A DNA stretch of 64,000 nucleotides, taken from positions 62,001-126,000 of the forward strand of contig NZ_JACHYE010000009.1 of NCBI RefSeq assembly GCF_014192645.1, written 5' to 3'. This document shows positions 39,474 to 48,739 of this stretch, one piece after another. Source of the DNA: Herbaspirillum sp. Sphag64. GTDB lineage: Bacteria; Pseudomonadota; Gammaproteobacteria; Burkholderiales; Burkholderiaceae_D. The position numbers were made by a program, and so were the translations under genes. The stretch's first letter is position 1, and each line of letters opens with the position of its first letter. The notes under the pieces were generated by a model, which was not told where the DNA came from, did not search any database, and was given only the letters and a program-made list of their open reading frames with translations.

Positions 39474-42355
39474 CTGCCCAGTTGGTCAAGCCGGGTTCCG
39501 GTCTGGGCGAGTACCGGATCATCCGTCGTAATGGCGCGGTGGTTGGTTTTGAGCCATCGAAGATTTCGATCGCTGTTACCAAGGCATTTTTGGCGGTCAA
39601 TGGCGGTCAGGGTGCTGCTTCGGCCCGCGTGCGCGAAATGGTCGAGCAACTGACCACCAATGTTGTTTCGGCGCTGGTACGTCGTCAGCCGACCGGCGGT
39701 ACCTTCCATATTGAAGATATCCAGGATCAGGTCGAACTGGCGCTGATGCGTTCCGGTGAACACGACGTCGCCCGTGCTTATGTACTCTATCGTGCCAAGC
39801 GCATGGAAGAACGCGCACAGAAAAATGCTGACGTGAAGACCGAATTTGCCGCGCCGCAACTGCATGTCGTGGAAGATGGTCAGGTCCGTCCGCTGGATAT
39901 CAACGAAGTACGCAAGTTGATCACAGCCGCTTGCGTCGGTCTGGAAAAACACGTCGATGCAGAAGCCATCCTGGCCGAGACCGTCAAGAATCTGTACGAC
40001 AATGTGCCAGTCGAAGAGCTGCACAAGTCGGCAATTCTGGCCGCCCGTGCGTTGATGGAAAAAGACCCGGCCTACAGTCAGGTGACCGCACGTCTGCTCA
40101 TGCACACCATCCGTAAGGAAGTATTTGGTCGTGAAGTCGCGCAGGCAGATGCGCCTGCCGCCTACCTCGACTACTTCGCCCGCTACATCAAAAAGGGTAT
40201 TGATGCTGAACTGCTCGATACCAAGCTGGCCCAGTTCGACCTCAAGAAGCTGGCCGACGCGATCAAGCCAGAACGTGACCTGCAATTTGGCTATCTCGGT
40301 CTGCAAACCCTGTATGACCGTTACTTCCTGCATATCCAGGGTACCCGTATTGAAATGCCACAGGCATTCTACATGCGTGTGGCGATGGGTCTGTCGCTCA
40401 ACGAAATCGACCGTGAAGCGCGTGCTATCGAGTTCTACAATCTGCTGTCGTCGTTTGACTTCATGAGCTCGACACCGACGCTGTTTAACTCTGGCACCTT
40501 GCGTTCGCAATTGTCGTCTTGCTACCTGACCACAGTAGCCGATGATCTGGATGGCATCTACGAAGCTATCAAGGAAAACGCGCTGCTGGCCAAATATGCA
40601 GGTGGCCTGGGTAATGACTGGACTCCGGTACGTTCGCTGGGTGCGCACATCAAGGGCACCAACGGCAAATCACAAGGTGTGGTGCCATTCCTGAAGGTAG
40701 TCAATGACACGGCAGTTGCTGTCAATCAGGGTGGTAAGCGCAAAGGCGCGGTCTGCGCCTACCTGGAAACATGGCATATGGATATCGAGGAATTCCTCGA
40801 ACTGCGCAAGAACACTGGCGATGATCGTCGTCGTACTCATGACATGAATACCTCGAACTGGATCCCTGATCTGTTCATGAAGCGTGTCATGGAAAAGGGT
40901 GAATGGACCCTGTTCTCGCCATCGGATACGCCTGATCTGCATGACAAGTTTGGTCGCGCCTTCGAAGAAGCCTATATCGGCTACGAAGCCAAGGCAGCAC
41001 GTGGTGAGTTGAAGCTGTTCAAAAAAGTCCAGGCAATGGATTTGTGGCGCAAGATGTTGTCGATGCTGTTCGAAACCGGCCATCCATGGATCACCTTCAA
41101 GGATCCTTGCAATATCCGTTCGCCACAGCAACACGTTGGTGTGGTCCACAGCTCGAACCTGTGCACTGAAATCACCCTGAACACTAATGAGTCCGAAATC
41201 GCAGTCTGCAATCTCGGATCGGTCAATTTGCCAGCGCATCTGGTGAACGGCGAAATCGACCATGTCAAGCTGCAAAAGACCATCAGCACTGCGATGCGCA
41301 TGCTCGACAACGTGATTGACATCAACTATTACGCCGTCAAGAAGGCACGTGACTCGAACCTGCGTCACCGTCCGGTTGGTCTGGGTATCATGGGCTTCCA
41401 GGATTGCCTGCACATCAAGCGCGTACCTTACGCTTCGATGGACGCCGTGGAATTCGCTGACCGTTCGATGGAAGCTGTTTGCTACTACGCTTACCTGGCA
41501 TCGACAGAACTGGCAGAAGAGCGAGGTCGTTACAGCTCCTATCCAGGTTCGCTGTGGGATCGTGGCATCCTGCCGCAGGATTCCCTGAAGTTGCTGGCAC
41601 AAGAGCGTGGTGGCTATCTGGAAACCGATACCTCGGAAACGCTGGACTGGAGCAAGGTGCGTGCACGTATCGCTGAATTCGGCATGCGTAACTCGAATTG
41701 CGTAGCAATCGCTCCGACGGCGACGATTTCCAATATCATCGGCGTGTCGGCTTGCATCGAACCGACTTATCAGAACCTGTATGTGAAATCGAATCTGTCC
41801 GGTGAATTTACCGAGATCAATGAGTACCTTGTCCGTGATCTAAAGGCTCGCGGTCTGTGGGACGAAGTCATGATTTCGGATCTGAAGTACTTCGACGGCA
41901 GCCTGGCCAAGATCGACCGTATCCCACAGGATCTGCGTGAGATCTACGCCACCGCCTTTGAAGTGGAACCGTCCTGGCTGGTGGAAGCTGCATCGCGCCG
42001 TCAAAAATGGATCGATCAGGCCCAATCCCTGAACATCTACATGGCTGGAGCATCTGGCAAGCGTCTGGATGAGACTTACAAGCTGGCATGGTTGCGTGGC
42101 CTCAAGACCACCTATTACCTGCGTACCATCGGCGCCACCCACACCGAGAAGTCGACCTCCAAGGTTGGTGCACTCAACGCGGTAGCGGTTGATGGTGGTG
42201 TTGGTCATGCCGCGGCAAGTGCAGCATCGGCTCCGGCTGCATCTTCTGGTGCCTATGTCATGCCAGCCCCAGGCGCTGCGCTGGAAGCAGATGGTCCGGT
42301 CTGCACCATGCGTCCAGGCGATGCAGGTTTTGAAGAGTGCGAGGCTTGCCAATAA
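39389..42355 (+). CDS. nrdA: Class Ia ribonucleoside-diphosphate reductase, alpha subunit, with two ATP-cone domains
   Basis: Large R1 subunit that reduces ribonucleotides to deoxyribonucleotides. Two ATP-cone modules are readable: residues about 48-135 (YRIIRRNGAVVGFEPSKI) and about 150-235 (VRPLDINEVRKLITAAC). The catalytic barrel has TPTLFNSGTLRSQLSSCYL, the active-site NLCTEITLNT (Cys and Glu) and NSNCVAIAPTATISNI; the C-terminus EECEACQ holds the shuttle cysteines. 988 aa, long because of the second cone. Start is GTG 39389 with AAGGAGG four bases away; ATG 39440 is an alternative. Confidence 0.97.
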   Translation: MRSTQEISSTSSADFGGMSAATQIDDTVTAQLVKPGSGLGEYRIIRRNGAVVGFEPSKISIAVTKAFLAVNGGQGAASARVREMVEQLTTNVVSALVRRQPTGGTFHIEDIQDQVELALMRSGEHDVARAYVLYRAKRMEERAQKNADVKTEFAAPQLHVVEDGQVRPLDINEVRKLITAACVGLEKHVDAEAILAETVKNLYDNVPVEELHKSAILAARALMEKDPAYSQVTARLLMHTIRKEVFGREVAQADAPAAYLDYFARYIKKGIDAELLDTKLAQFDLKKLADAIKPERDLQFGYLGLQTLYDRYFLHIQGTRIEMPQAFYMRVAMGLSLNEIDREARAIEFYNLLSSFDFMSSTPTLFNSGTLRSQLSSCYLTTVADDLDGIYEAIKENALLAKYAGGLGNDWTPVRSLGAHIKGTNGKSQGVVPFLKVVNDTAVAVNQGGKRKGAVCAYLETWHMDIEEFLELRKNTGDDRRRTHDMNTSNWIPDLFMKRVMEKGEWTLFSPSDTPDLHDKFGRAFEEAYIGYEAKAARGELKLFKKVQAMDLWRKMLSMLFETGHPWITFKDPCNIRSPQQHVGVVHSSNLCTEITLNTNESEIAVCNLGSVNLPAHLVNGEIDHVKLQKTISTAMRMLDNVIDINYYAVKKARDSNLRHRPVGLGIMGFQDCLHIKRVPYASMDAVEFADRSMEAVCYYAYLASTELAEERGRYSSYPGSLWDRGILPQDSLKLLAQERGGYLETDTSETLDWSKVRARIAEFGMRNSNCVAIAPTATISNIIGVSACIEPTYQNLYVKSNLSGEFTEINEYLVRDLKARGLWDEVMISDLKYFDGSLAKIDRIPQDLREIYATAFEVEPSWLVEAASRRQKWIDQAQSLNIYMAGASGKRLDETYKLAWLRGLKTTYYLRTIGATHTEKSTSKVGALNAVAVDGGVGHAAASAASAPAASSGAYVMPAPGAALEADGPVCTMRPGDAGFEECEACQ

Positions 42356-42475
42356 GGCGCCGTCTCACGCAAGGTGACAGTCAAGTGCGTCACCTTTGCG
42401 TAGAGTGGATCGTCAGATAGTCGCTCCTGATCTCATCGGGAGCGACGTTTCAGTAAATATAGTGAAGGATTAAAA

Positions 42476-43630
42476 ATGCTCTCTTGGGATGATGAAGTGA
42501 AGGCTGCTCCGGCGCCAGCTGCGCCCCGTGCCCCGCACATCGCGCAGCCACAGTTCCAGGCTGCCCCCGTGCACGCGGCTGCGAACGGTGCGTCTGAACC
42601 AGTCGATGCGTCGCGCCGTGTCAATGCTGCCGACAAGCGCATTATCAATGGCCATACCGACGTCAACCAGCTGGTCCCGTTCAAGTACAAATGGGCCTGG
42701 GATAAATATCTGGCTGGTTGCGCCAACCATTGGATGCCACAGGAAATCAATATGCAGCGCGATATTGAACTGTGGAAAAATCCAAATGGCCTGACTGAAG
42801 ACGAGCGTCGTCTGGTCAAGCGCAATCTGGGCTTCTTTGTGACAGCCGATTCGCTGGCCGCCAACAATATCGTGCTTGGTACCTATCGCCACATTACCGC
42901 ACCGGAATGCCGCCAGTACCTGTTGCGCCAAGCCTTTGAAGAAGCCATCCATACCCACGCTTATCAGTACATCGTCGAGTCGTTGGGCCTGGACGAAGGT
43001 GAAATTTTCAACGCGTATCACGAAGTCAAATCGATCCGTGACAAGGATGAGTTCCTGATCCCCTTCATCAATACACTCACCGATCCGGAATTCACCACTG
43101 GCACGACAGAGAATGACCAGAAGCTGCTGAAGTCATTGATCGTCTTCGCCTGCATCATGGAAGGTCTGTTCTTCTATGTTGGCTTCACCCAGATTCTGGC
43201 GCTCGGTCGTCAGAACAAAATGATGGGTGCAGCTGAGCAGTATCAATACATCCTGCGCGATGAATCGATGCACTGCAATTTTGGTATCGACCTCATCAAC
43301 ACAGTGAAGATGGAGAATCCTCATCTGTGGACACCTGAGTTCCGCAACGAGATCAAATCGTTGTTTTTAAGCGCAGTAGAGTTGGAATATCGTTACGCAG
43401 AGGATACAATGCCGCGAGGCGTACTCGGTTTGAATGCGCCGATGTTCAAAGGTTATTTACGATTCATCGCTAATCGTCGCGCACAACAAATTGGTCTCGA
43501 CCCGCTGTTCGCGCAAGAAGAAAATCCGTTTCCGTGGATGAGCGAGATGATCGATTTGAAGAAGGAGCGCAACTTCTTTGAAACCCGCGTCATCGAATAT
43601 CAAACCGGAGGCGCGCTGAACTGGGAATGA
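42476..43630 (+). CDS. nrdB: Class Ia ribonucleoside-diphosphate reductase, beta subunit
   Basis: R2 subunit carrying the diiron-tyrosyl cofactor. Iron-ligand helices are visible at [18 protein letters not shown] and [11 protein letters not shown], with [12 protein letters not shown] before them; the C-terminal tail ends TGGALNWE. 384 aa, with an Ala/Pro-rich N-terminal extension of about 45 residues. GAAGGA precedes the ATG. It lies 120 bases after nrdA with no terminator between, so the two are cotranscribed. Confidence 0.96.
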   Translation: MLSWDDEVKAAPAPAAPRAPHIAQPQFQAAPVHAAANGASEPVDASRRVNAADKRIINGHTDVNQLVPFKYKWAWDKYLAGCANHWMPQEINMQRDIELWKNPNGLTEDERRLVKRNLGFFVTADSLAANNIVLGTYRHITAPECRQYLLRQAFEEAIHTHAYQYIVESLGLDEGEIFNAYHEVKSIRDKDEFLIPFINTLTDPEFTTGTTENDQKLLKSLIVFACIMEGLFFYVGFTQILALGRQNKMMGAAEQYQYILRDESMHCNFGIDLINTVKMENPHLWTPEFRNEIKSLFLSAVELEYRYAEDTMPRGVLGLNAPMFKGYLRFIANRRAQQIGLDPLFAQEENPFPWMSEMIDLKKERNFFETRVIEYQTGGALNWE

Positions 43631-43796
43631 AGTGCCCGAAGTGCCAATCTCGTCAACGCTCTTCAGCGAGATCTGCGAGGCACACAGCAGTCTGGTAGCT
43701 TGCAAGATATCAGACTGCCAAAAATGGAAAGGCTGTCGCCAAATTTAATGAACAGTAAAAGACCGAATCGTTCTTCTCTGCGATCTTCTCTGTTAT

Positions 43797-43834
43797 CGCC
43801 GCTTTACCCGAAATTGTCGGGTCAGGCGGTTTTT
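43797..43834 (+). terminator. Intrinsic terminator after nrdB
   Basis: Nested stem: CGCC (43797) with GGCG (43825) enclosing ACCCGA (43806-43811) / TCGGGT (43817-43822), then GTTTTT. The stem is interrupted, so moderate strength. Confidence 0.65.
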
Positions 43835-43838
43835 CCTT

Positions 43839-43860
43839 TGAAAAACCTGAAGGTTTTTCA
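43839..43860 (+). repeat. Perfect 10-bp inverted repeat between two terminators
   Basis: TGAAAAACCT (43839-43848) and AGGTTTTTCA (43851-43860) separated by GA. It lies between the two terminator hairpins after nrdB. Confidence 0.75.
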
Positions 43861-43875
43861 GGAAGTGTATTCCTG

Positions 43876-43908
43876 ACGCTAGCGATTATCCCGCTGGCGT
43901 TTTTTTTG
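43876..43908 (+). terminator. Second intrinsic terminator after nrdB
   Basis: ACGCTAGCG (43876-43884) pairs with CGCTGGCGT (43892-43900, one T-G pair), followed by a run of T residues to 43908. The strongest of the hairpins here. Confidence 0.85.
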
Positions 43909-44176
43909 GTTGTGCTGTTTTGATGCTGTTGGTGCCGCTTGTTGTGATTGTTGATCACTGAATCGGATGTCCAGGCGAGAGCAAACAGATGCCACCAAGA
44001 TAGCTGAAGCGCTGCATAGGTGAGGGGATGCAGCAGTTCAGCTGGAGCCGAATTCATTAGCGCAAGCAGATGCTTGCTTGTGCCGATGAATAATCCGCCC
44101 ACATCATCGCGATGGTAGGGGCGGGTTTCTTAAATCAAGCTTGATTTTTTCCATCACGTGAAGAAGGAGAAACAAA
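43909..44176. promoter_or_regulatory. Region upstream of the histone H1-like gene, with a 16-bp palindrome
   Basis: The nrdB-H1 gap is 546 bases in all. After the terminators no gene is supported; a 130-codon minus-strand frame (43710-44102) runs through the terminators and is discounted. A perfect palindrome AAATCAAGCTTGATTT lies at 44132-44147, about 30 bases before the start codon, and could be an operator or a leader hairpin. AGAAGGAG lies just before the ATG. Confidence 0.5.
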
Positions 44177-44920
44177 ATGGCAACAGCAACAAAGAAAGCA
44201 GCGGCGAAAAAGCCTGCTGAAAAGAAGCCGGCAGCCGCCAAGAAAGTGGTCGCCGCTAAGAAGCCAGTCGTCAAGGCAGCAGCTAAGCCTGCAGCGAAGG
44301 CAGCAGCCAAGCCAGTAGCGAAGAAGGCAGCAGCGCCGAAGAAGGCAGTCGCCGCCAAGAAGCCAGTCGTCAAGGCAGCGGCTAAGCCAGTAGCAAAGAA
44401 GGCAGCAGCACCGAAGAAGGCAGTCGCCGCCAAGAAGCCAGTGGTCAAGACAGCAGCCAAGCCAGTAGCGAAGAAGGCAGCAGCACCGAAGAAGGCAGTC
44501 GCCGCCAAGAAGCCAGTGGTCAAGACAGCAGCCAAGCCAGTAGCGAAGAAGGCAGCAGCACCGAAGAAGGCAGTCGCCGCCAAGAAGCCAGTCGCCAAGG
44601 CAGCAGCCAAGCCAGCAGCGAAAGCAGCAGCCAAGCCAGCAGCTAAGAAGGTAGCAGCGCCGAAGAAGGCCGTTGCCGCTAAGAAGCCAGCTGCCAAGGT
44701 AGCAGCCAAGCCGGCAGCAAAAGCAGCCGCTAAGCCAGCAACTAAGGCAGCAGCCAAGCCAGCAGCGAAAGCAGCCGCTAAGCCAGCCGCCAAGCCTGCA
44801 GCGAAGAAGGCAACTGCCAAGAAGCCAGCCGCTAAGCCTGCAGCTGCGGCACCTGCAGTCAAGACTGTGCTTAATCCAGCAGCAGCTTGGCCTTTCCCAA
44901 CAGGCACAAGCCGTCCTTAA
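44177..44920 (+). CDS. Histone H1-like Lys/Ala-rich repeat protein
   Basis: Probable DNA-binding nucleoid protein of 247 aa, almost wholly Ala, Lys, Pro and Val, strongly basic and likely disordered in solution. The sequence is built on AAKKP/KAAAKP units; residues 41-140 are four tandem copies of a 25-residue repeat with a degenerate fifth at 149-173. The C-terminus PAAAWPFPTGTSRP is a non-repetitive tag. It resembles AlgP-type and other bacterial histone H1-like proteins. ATG has AAGGAG upstream. Codon use is biased to AAG and GCA/GCC. It has its own terminator. Confidence 0.88.
   Translation: MATATKKAAAKKPAEKKPAAAKKVVAAKKPVVKAAAKPAAKAAAKPVAKKAAAPKKAVAAKKPVVKAAAKPVAKKAAAPKKAVAAKKPVVKTAAKPVAKKAAAPKKAVAAKKPVVKTAAKPVAKKAAAPKKAVAAKKPVAKAAAKPAAKAAAKPAAKKVAAPKKAVAAKKPAAKVAAKPAAKAAAKPATKAAAKPAAKAAAKPAAKPAAKKATAKKPAAKPAAAAPAVKTVLNPAAAWPFPTGTSRP
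44297..44596 (+). repeat. Four 75-bp tandem repeats in the H1-like gene
   Basis: Each unit encodes 25 residues (KAAAKPVAKKAAAPKKAVAA then KKPVV in the first two). Units 3 and 4 are nearly identical in bases, differing only at the last codons, which suggests recent duplication. A degenerate fifth unit lies at 44621-44695. Copy number is likely to vary between strains. Confidence 0.9.
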
Positions 44921-44958
44921 TCAGACGGTGCCTGAGCCCCGAGCAATCGGGTGCGATG

Positions 44959-45001
44959 CCGCTGCGTGACTCACCGAGGTGGGTTATGCAGCGGTTTTTT
45001 T
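44959..45001 (+). terminator. Intrinsic terminator after the H1-like gene
   Basis: CCGCTGC (44959-44965) pairs with GCAGCGG (44988-44994) around an inner stem ACTCACC / GGTGGGT, followed by seven T residues. Confidence 0.88.
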
Positions 45002-45129
45002 ATCTTGTCGATTTCTTCGACATCCCCACATGGCGATCTACAGACGATGGTTGAGATGGTTTAGTATGGGCGCTGACAATCGAATCGATGATGTGTCGAA
45101 TTCGATCTTGCTACGAATGGAGAGTAACC

Positions 45130-45672
45130 GTGTTGCATAGCATTTTCGTGTTGATCGTGGATACCATTGCCAGCGTTCTGGCGGGTGTACTTCTGTTGCG
45201 CTTCTGGACCCAGGTGGTGCAGGTGCGGCCTCCTGCATCCGTCGGGCAGTTTGTGTTCCAGCTGTCGGATTGGCTGGTCAAGCCGCTGCGTCGGGTGTTG
45301 CCCGGTGTTGGTGGCTATGATTGGGCGAGTCTGTTTGGCGCGTTTCTGATCGTTTTGCTCTCGATCATTGCGAACGTCGGTATCAGTTCAGGATTCGCCT
45401 TTCAGCCGATCGTCCTGTTTGCACTACTGCGTTTTTCTCAGTGGATTTTCTACGGCTTTATCGCGACGTTGATCATTGAGGCTATTTTCAGCTGGGTTAA
45501 TCCGTACGCGCCGCTGGCCCCCTTTGTGCGCGCCCTTAATGAGCCGCTGTTGCGCCCATTGCGCCGCGTTGTGCCGCTGATCGGTAACATTGATCTTTCA
45601 CCACTGGTTGCGCTGATTCTGTTGCAGATCGCTGCCCGTGTTGTGGAAAGTCTGATCTTCATGCTGCTCTGA
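45130..45672 (+). CDS. YggT family membrane protein
   Basis: Small inner-membrane protein, 180 aa, with two YGGT repeats, each a pair of hydrophobic spans: the first around SIFVLIVDTIASVLAGVLLL and the second around GFIATLIIEAIFSWVNPYAP. The motif LNEPLLRPLRRVVP with IDLSPLVALILLQ is the family signature, and a similar VKPLRRVLPG lies in the first half. The start is GTG 45130, with GGAGAG five bases upstream; the frame is open further up. Role unknown; YggT has been linked to osmotic tolerance and membrane organisation. Confidence 0.9.
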   Translation: MLHSIFVLIVDTIASVLAGVLLLRFWTQVVQVRPPASVGQFVFQLSDWLVKPLRRVLPGVGGYDWASLFGAFLIVLLSIIANVGISSGFAFQPIVLFALLRFSQWIFYGFIATLIIEAIFSWVNPYAPLAPFVRALNEPLLRPLRRVVPLIGNIDLSPLVALILLQIAARVVESLIFMLL

Positions 45673-45735
45673 ACAAGCCGGGCGGCAGCGCATTAGCGGC
45701 TGCCATCTGCCTGCATCATCAGCTTCTTCTGTCGC

Positions 45736-46281
45736 TTACTTCTTCTTTGCATCCCATTCCTGCACCGCAGCCAGGGTATTGGCGACATGCTTGTCCGGGC
45801 TCATGCTGGTGTACTCGTAGAGGATGGTGTGATCTGGCGCAATGACGTACGAGGCACGATTGGCGTAATTGGTCTTGAACAGATATACCGAGTCATACGA
45901 TTTCATGATCTTTTGGTCGGTATCGGCAGCTACCGCAAACTTGCCACCACATTCACTGACCGAAAAGCGTTTGAGCGTATCCAGACTGTCGTTGGAGACG
46001 CCGATCACCGTTGCTCCCAACGCTTTGAACTTGTCGGTCGCTTCCGCGAACAGATGGGCCTCAATTGTGCAGCCAGTGGTAAAGGCCGCAGGATAGAAGT
46101 AGAGCACGACAGGCCCCTTCTTGAGCGCCTCATCGAGCGTAAAAGTGGAAACTTGCCCAGCCAAGGCCACCTGCGCCGAAAAATCCGGTGCTTTGTCACC
46201 CGCTTTCAACTCGGCCCATGCCATCTGGCTGGCAGACAATGCACTCAAGGAGATGGCCAGTGTGGAGATCAAACGTTTCAT
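45736..46281 (-). CDS. Exported AhpC/TSA peroxiredoxin (Bcp-like)
   Basis: Thiol peroxidase with a signal peptide, so probably periplasmic. ATG 46281 has AAAGGA six bases upstream; residues 1-23 (KRLISTLAISLSALSASQMAWA) form the leader with AWA cleavage. The mature domain starts LKAGDKAPDFSAQ; peroxidatic Cys71 is in AFTTGCTIEAH and a second Cys at 111 in SECGGKF could be resolving. 181 aa. It is the second peroxiredoxin in the window, different in subfamily and location from the one at 10 kb. Confidence 0.9.
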   Translation of the reverse strand: MKRLISTLAISLSALSASQMAWAELKAGDKAPDFSAQVALAGQVSTFTLDEALKKGPVVLYFYPAAFTTGCTIEAHLFAEATDKFKALGATVIGVSNDSLDTLKRFSVSECGGKFAVAADTDQKIMKSYDSVYLFKTNYANRASYVIAPDHTILYEYTSMSPDKHVANTLAAVQEWDAKKK

Positions 46282-46336
46282 GAACAATCCTTTCAATGCA
46301 TTGAGTGAAGAAAACTGGTGCCAGTTGCCGTCCCGA

Positions 46337-47272
46337 TCAGGCAAAGCGATAACCGAAATTTTGGTGAAAGCGTTCTTCGATTTCTGCCAGTGATGGCGCA
46401 TGGTTCTGCGGACCTTGCGAGGCGATCTTGATCGACCCCATCAAACTCGACAGGCGTCCGGTGGTTTCCCAATCCATTCCCTTGGTCAATCCAAACAGCA
46501 TGCCGGCGCGGAAGGCGTCGCCACAGCCAGTCGGATCGGCAATCGTCGCTGCAGGAACACAAGGGATGTCGATTTTTCGGCCGCCGGTGAAAATTTCAGC
46601 GCCCTGCTCTCCACGTGTCACGATCAATGCCGACACCTGCTGCGCAATCTGCTCCAGTGTCAGTCCGGTACGTGCCATCAGCAACTCGGCTTCGTAATCA
46701 TTGACGGCGACGTAGGTTGCCAGGTCGATGAAATGCTTGAGATCATCACCGCTGAACATCGGCAAGCCTTGGCCCGGATCAAAAATCAGTGGAATGCCCA
46801 GTGCAGCGCTTTGCTCGGCATGTTGCAGCATGCCATCCCGGCCATCTGGTGCCACGATGGCAAACTTGACTGGCCCCGCATCGGCAACCTTGTTTTCATG
46901 CGAATAGGTCATGGCGCCAGGGTGGAACGCAGTAATCTGGTTACTGCTAGCATCGGTAGTGATAAAGCATTGTGCGGTATAGGACGATTCAATTACGCGC
47001 ACACAGCGAGTCGAGATGCCCAGCGCAGCGAGCCGCTCCAGATAGGGTGCTGCATCCTGACCAGCGGTAGCCATGATCAGCGGCTCGCCACCAAGTAGTT
47101 TGAGGTTGTAGGCGATATTGCCGGCGCAACCGCCAAACTCGCGACGCATCGCTGGAACCAGAAACGAGACGTTGATCTTGTGCAACTGTTCGGGCAACAG
47201 TGACTCGGCAAAACGTCCTTCGAATTGCATAATCGAGTCGAACGCCAACGAGCCGCAGATAAGTGAACTCAT
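46337..47272 (-). CDS. PfkB/ribokinase family carbohydrate or nucleoside kinase
   Basis: Cytoplasmic sugar or nucleoside kinase. The N-terminal glycine motif FGGCAGNIAYNLKLLGG and the C-terminal PfkB signature DPTGCGDAFRAGMLFG (catalytic Asp in GCGD) are intact. 311 aa, normal. Within the family the sequence resembles adenosine-kinase-like members, but substrate cannot be decided. It is downstream of the DUF3426 gene with a 149-base gap, so it may have its own promoter. Confidence 0.87.
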   Translation of the reverse strand: MSSLICGSLAFDSIMQFEGRFAESLLPEQLHKINVSFLVPAMRREFGGCAGNIAYNLKLLGGEPLIMATAGQDAAPYLERLAALGISTRCVRVIESSYTAQCFITTDASSNQITAFHPGAMTYSHENKVADAGPVKFAIVAPDGRDGMLQHAEQSAALGIPLIFDPGQGLPMFSGDDLKHFIDLATYVAVNDYEAELLMARTGLTLEQIAQQVSALIVTRGEQGAEIFTGGRKIDIPCVPAATIADPTGCGDAFRAGMLFGLTKGMDWETTGRLSSLMGSIKIASQGPQNHAPSLAEIEERFHQNFGYRFA

Positions 47273-47421
47273 GAGAGAAGTCTTTAAAAAATTTGAGGAT
47301 GCTGCATTGTAGAAGAATCAGGTCCGACTTGCTGTGGATTGTCGTTAGTTAGCAATCGTTATCAGCCATTGATCATCGCTGACTGGTAGCAAGCTAGTCT
47401 AGTTAGCCTGCTGAGGCTGCT

Positions 47422-48675
47422 TCAGGGAAAAAACAGATAGACCCGATAGCCGGCAGCCGTCGATTGCGCCAATTCGAAGGTCAGCTTCACTGGCTGCTCG
47501 CTCTCGGCGGCAAAACCGTCGCTTACCTGTTGGGGGGAGCCCAGGTATTCCTTGGGCAGAAAAATCCGCCGGGTGATTGGTTTGTCGTCAGCATCATTGA
47601 TCGTCAGCTCGATGTAGGGCCAGGTTTCAGCGGACGTGCTGCGGTTACGCAGCAGCAGGTTCAGGCTATAGATATTCTGGTTGGGCGGAATCAGTTGCAG
47701 CTCGCTGGATTCCAGGGAGAGTTGCCCGATGCTGCTGGGTAATCCGATCCTGCAGTGCAGGCGTTCGCACATCGCAGACAAGGGCGCGCGCGTGGCTGGC
47801 AGCCAGACTGCCAATTGGTTGCGTCCGAGATAGACTCCTTGTAGCAACAGCGCGATGACCAGCAGTACGGTACCGATCGCCATGCCAATACGGGCAATCC
47901 GAGCGAGCCGTGCCTGCCGCTCGGCGCGCCGGACGAAGCCGGGTGGCTCGGCGTCCTCATCTTCGTCTACTTGTTCTTCTCGGTCTTCTTCTTCCGCTTC
48001 TACTTCCACTATTTGGCGTGCTTCTTTGTGAATTTCTTTGTGCACTTCTTGGTGCGTTTCTTTGTCTTCTTCCCCGGATGGCACATCGCTATGTTCGACG
48101 TCCGTTTCCTTGGTGGCGACCGGGATTGCTACATATTCAACGACTGCCATATCCGACGTCGCTGCCAGTGTATCGGCCTCTGCTTCTGCAGTACGCGGAG
48201 ACAAAACCTCATCCTTATTTGCACCAGAGCTTTGGTCAGGGGATATCGATATTGGCTCAACGCCGTCGGCTTCCTGATTGGCTGCTGCGGTCTGTGGGAG
48301 CGGTAGCGGGACAGGTGAAGTTGTTTCTTCTGGCGCACCCCATGGCGCATCACTGGTTGCCGCTGCAACACTGGCAAAGGTGTCCGCGAGACTGGCGGCC
48401 ATCCATGGTGGAACCTCTGCAGGTGCATTCGTTTCGGGGGCGAGAGAGGATGGAGCAGAAGGGGCGGAAGGCAGGCCCTCCGGTGTTATTGTCGGCTGCA
48501 GAATTTGCTGGGTGTCTGGCGGGCTGATCGGCAGATCTGGTGCGACCAGATACTGGTTACCATCAAAGACTTCCTTGCAGTGGCCGCAACGTACCAGACC
48601 GCCACGCAACGTCAATTGCTCAGGCGCTACCCGAAAGGTGGTTTGGCAGAACGGGCACTGGGTTGCCAATTTCAT
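47422..48675 (-). CDS. Zinc-ribbon and DUF3426 membrane protein
   Basis: Protein of unknown role, 417 aa. The N-terminus is an MJ0042-type zinc ribbon (CPFC near residue 8, CGHC near 31). A long acidic Glu/Pro/Ala-rich linker (about 60-255) includes short EVHKEIHKEA-like repeats. One membrane span follows (IGMAIGTVLLVIALLLQG, near 265-285), then the DUF3426 beta-rich domain ending GYRVYLFFP. It follows prmA by 64 bases on the same strand; GAGG precedes the ATG. Confidence 0.85.
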   Translation of the reverse strand: MKLATQCPFCQTTFRVAPEQLTLRGGLVRCGHCKEVFDGNQYLVAPDLPISPPDTQQILQPTITPEGLPSAPSAPSSLAPETNAPAEVPPWMAASLADTFASVAAATSDAPWGAPEETTSPVPLPLPQTAAANQEADGVEPISISPDQSSGANKDEVLSPRTAEAEADTLAATSDMAVVEYVAIPVATKETDVEHSDVPSGEEDKETHQEVHKEIHKEARQIVEVEAEEEDREEQVDEDEDAEPPGFVRRAERQARLARIARIGMAIGTVLLVIALLLQGVYLGRNQLAVWLPATRAPLSAMCERLHCRIGLPSSIGQLSLESSELQLIPPNQNIYSLNLLLRNRSTSAETWPYIELTINDADDKPITRRIFLPKEYLGSPQQVSDGFAAESEQPVKLTFELAQSTAAGYRVYLFFP

Positions 48676-48739
48676 CAGCAGGCCTCGCTACCAGACACGA
48701 AGCACACCAACAAGCATGTCACCCTGCCGCGTTGCATTC

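Noticed and set aside
43710-44102. 130-codon minus-strand frame between nrdB and the H1-like gene
   Set aside because: It spans two terminators and the inverted repeat of the plus strand; composition is not protein-like.
44104-44907. 267-codon minus-strand frame antisense to the H1-like gene
   Set aside because: It is an Ala/Gly/Phe-rich mirror of the Lys/Ala repeat on the other strand; low-complexity codons leave the antisense frame open. No ribosome site or family feature.
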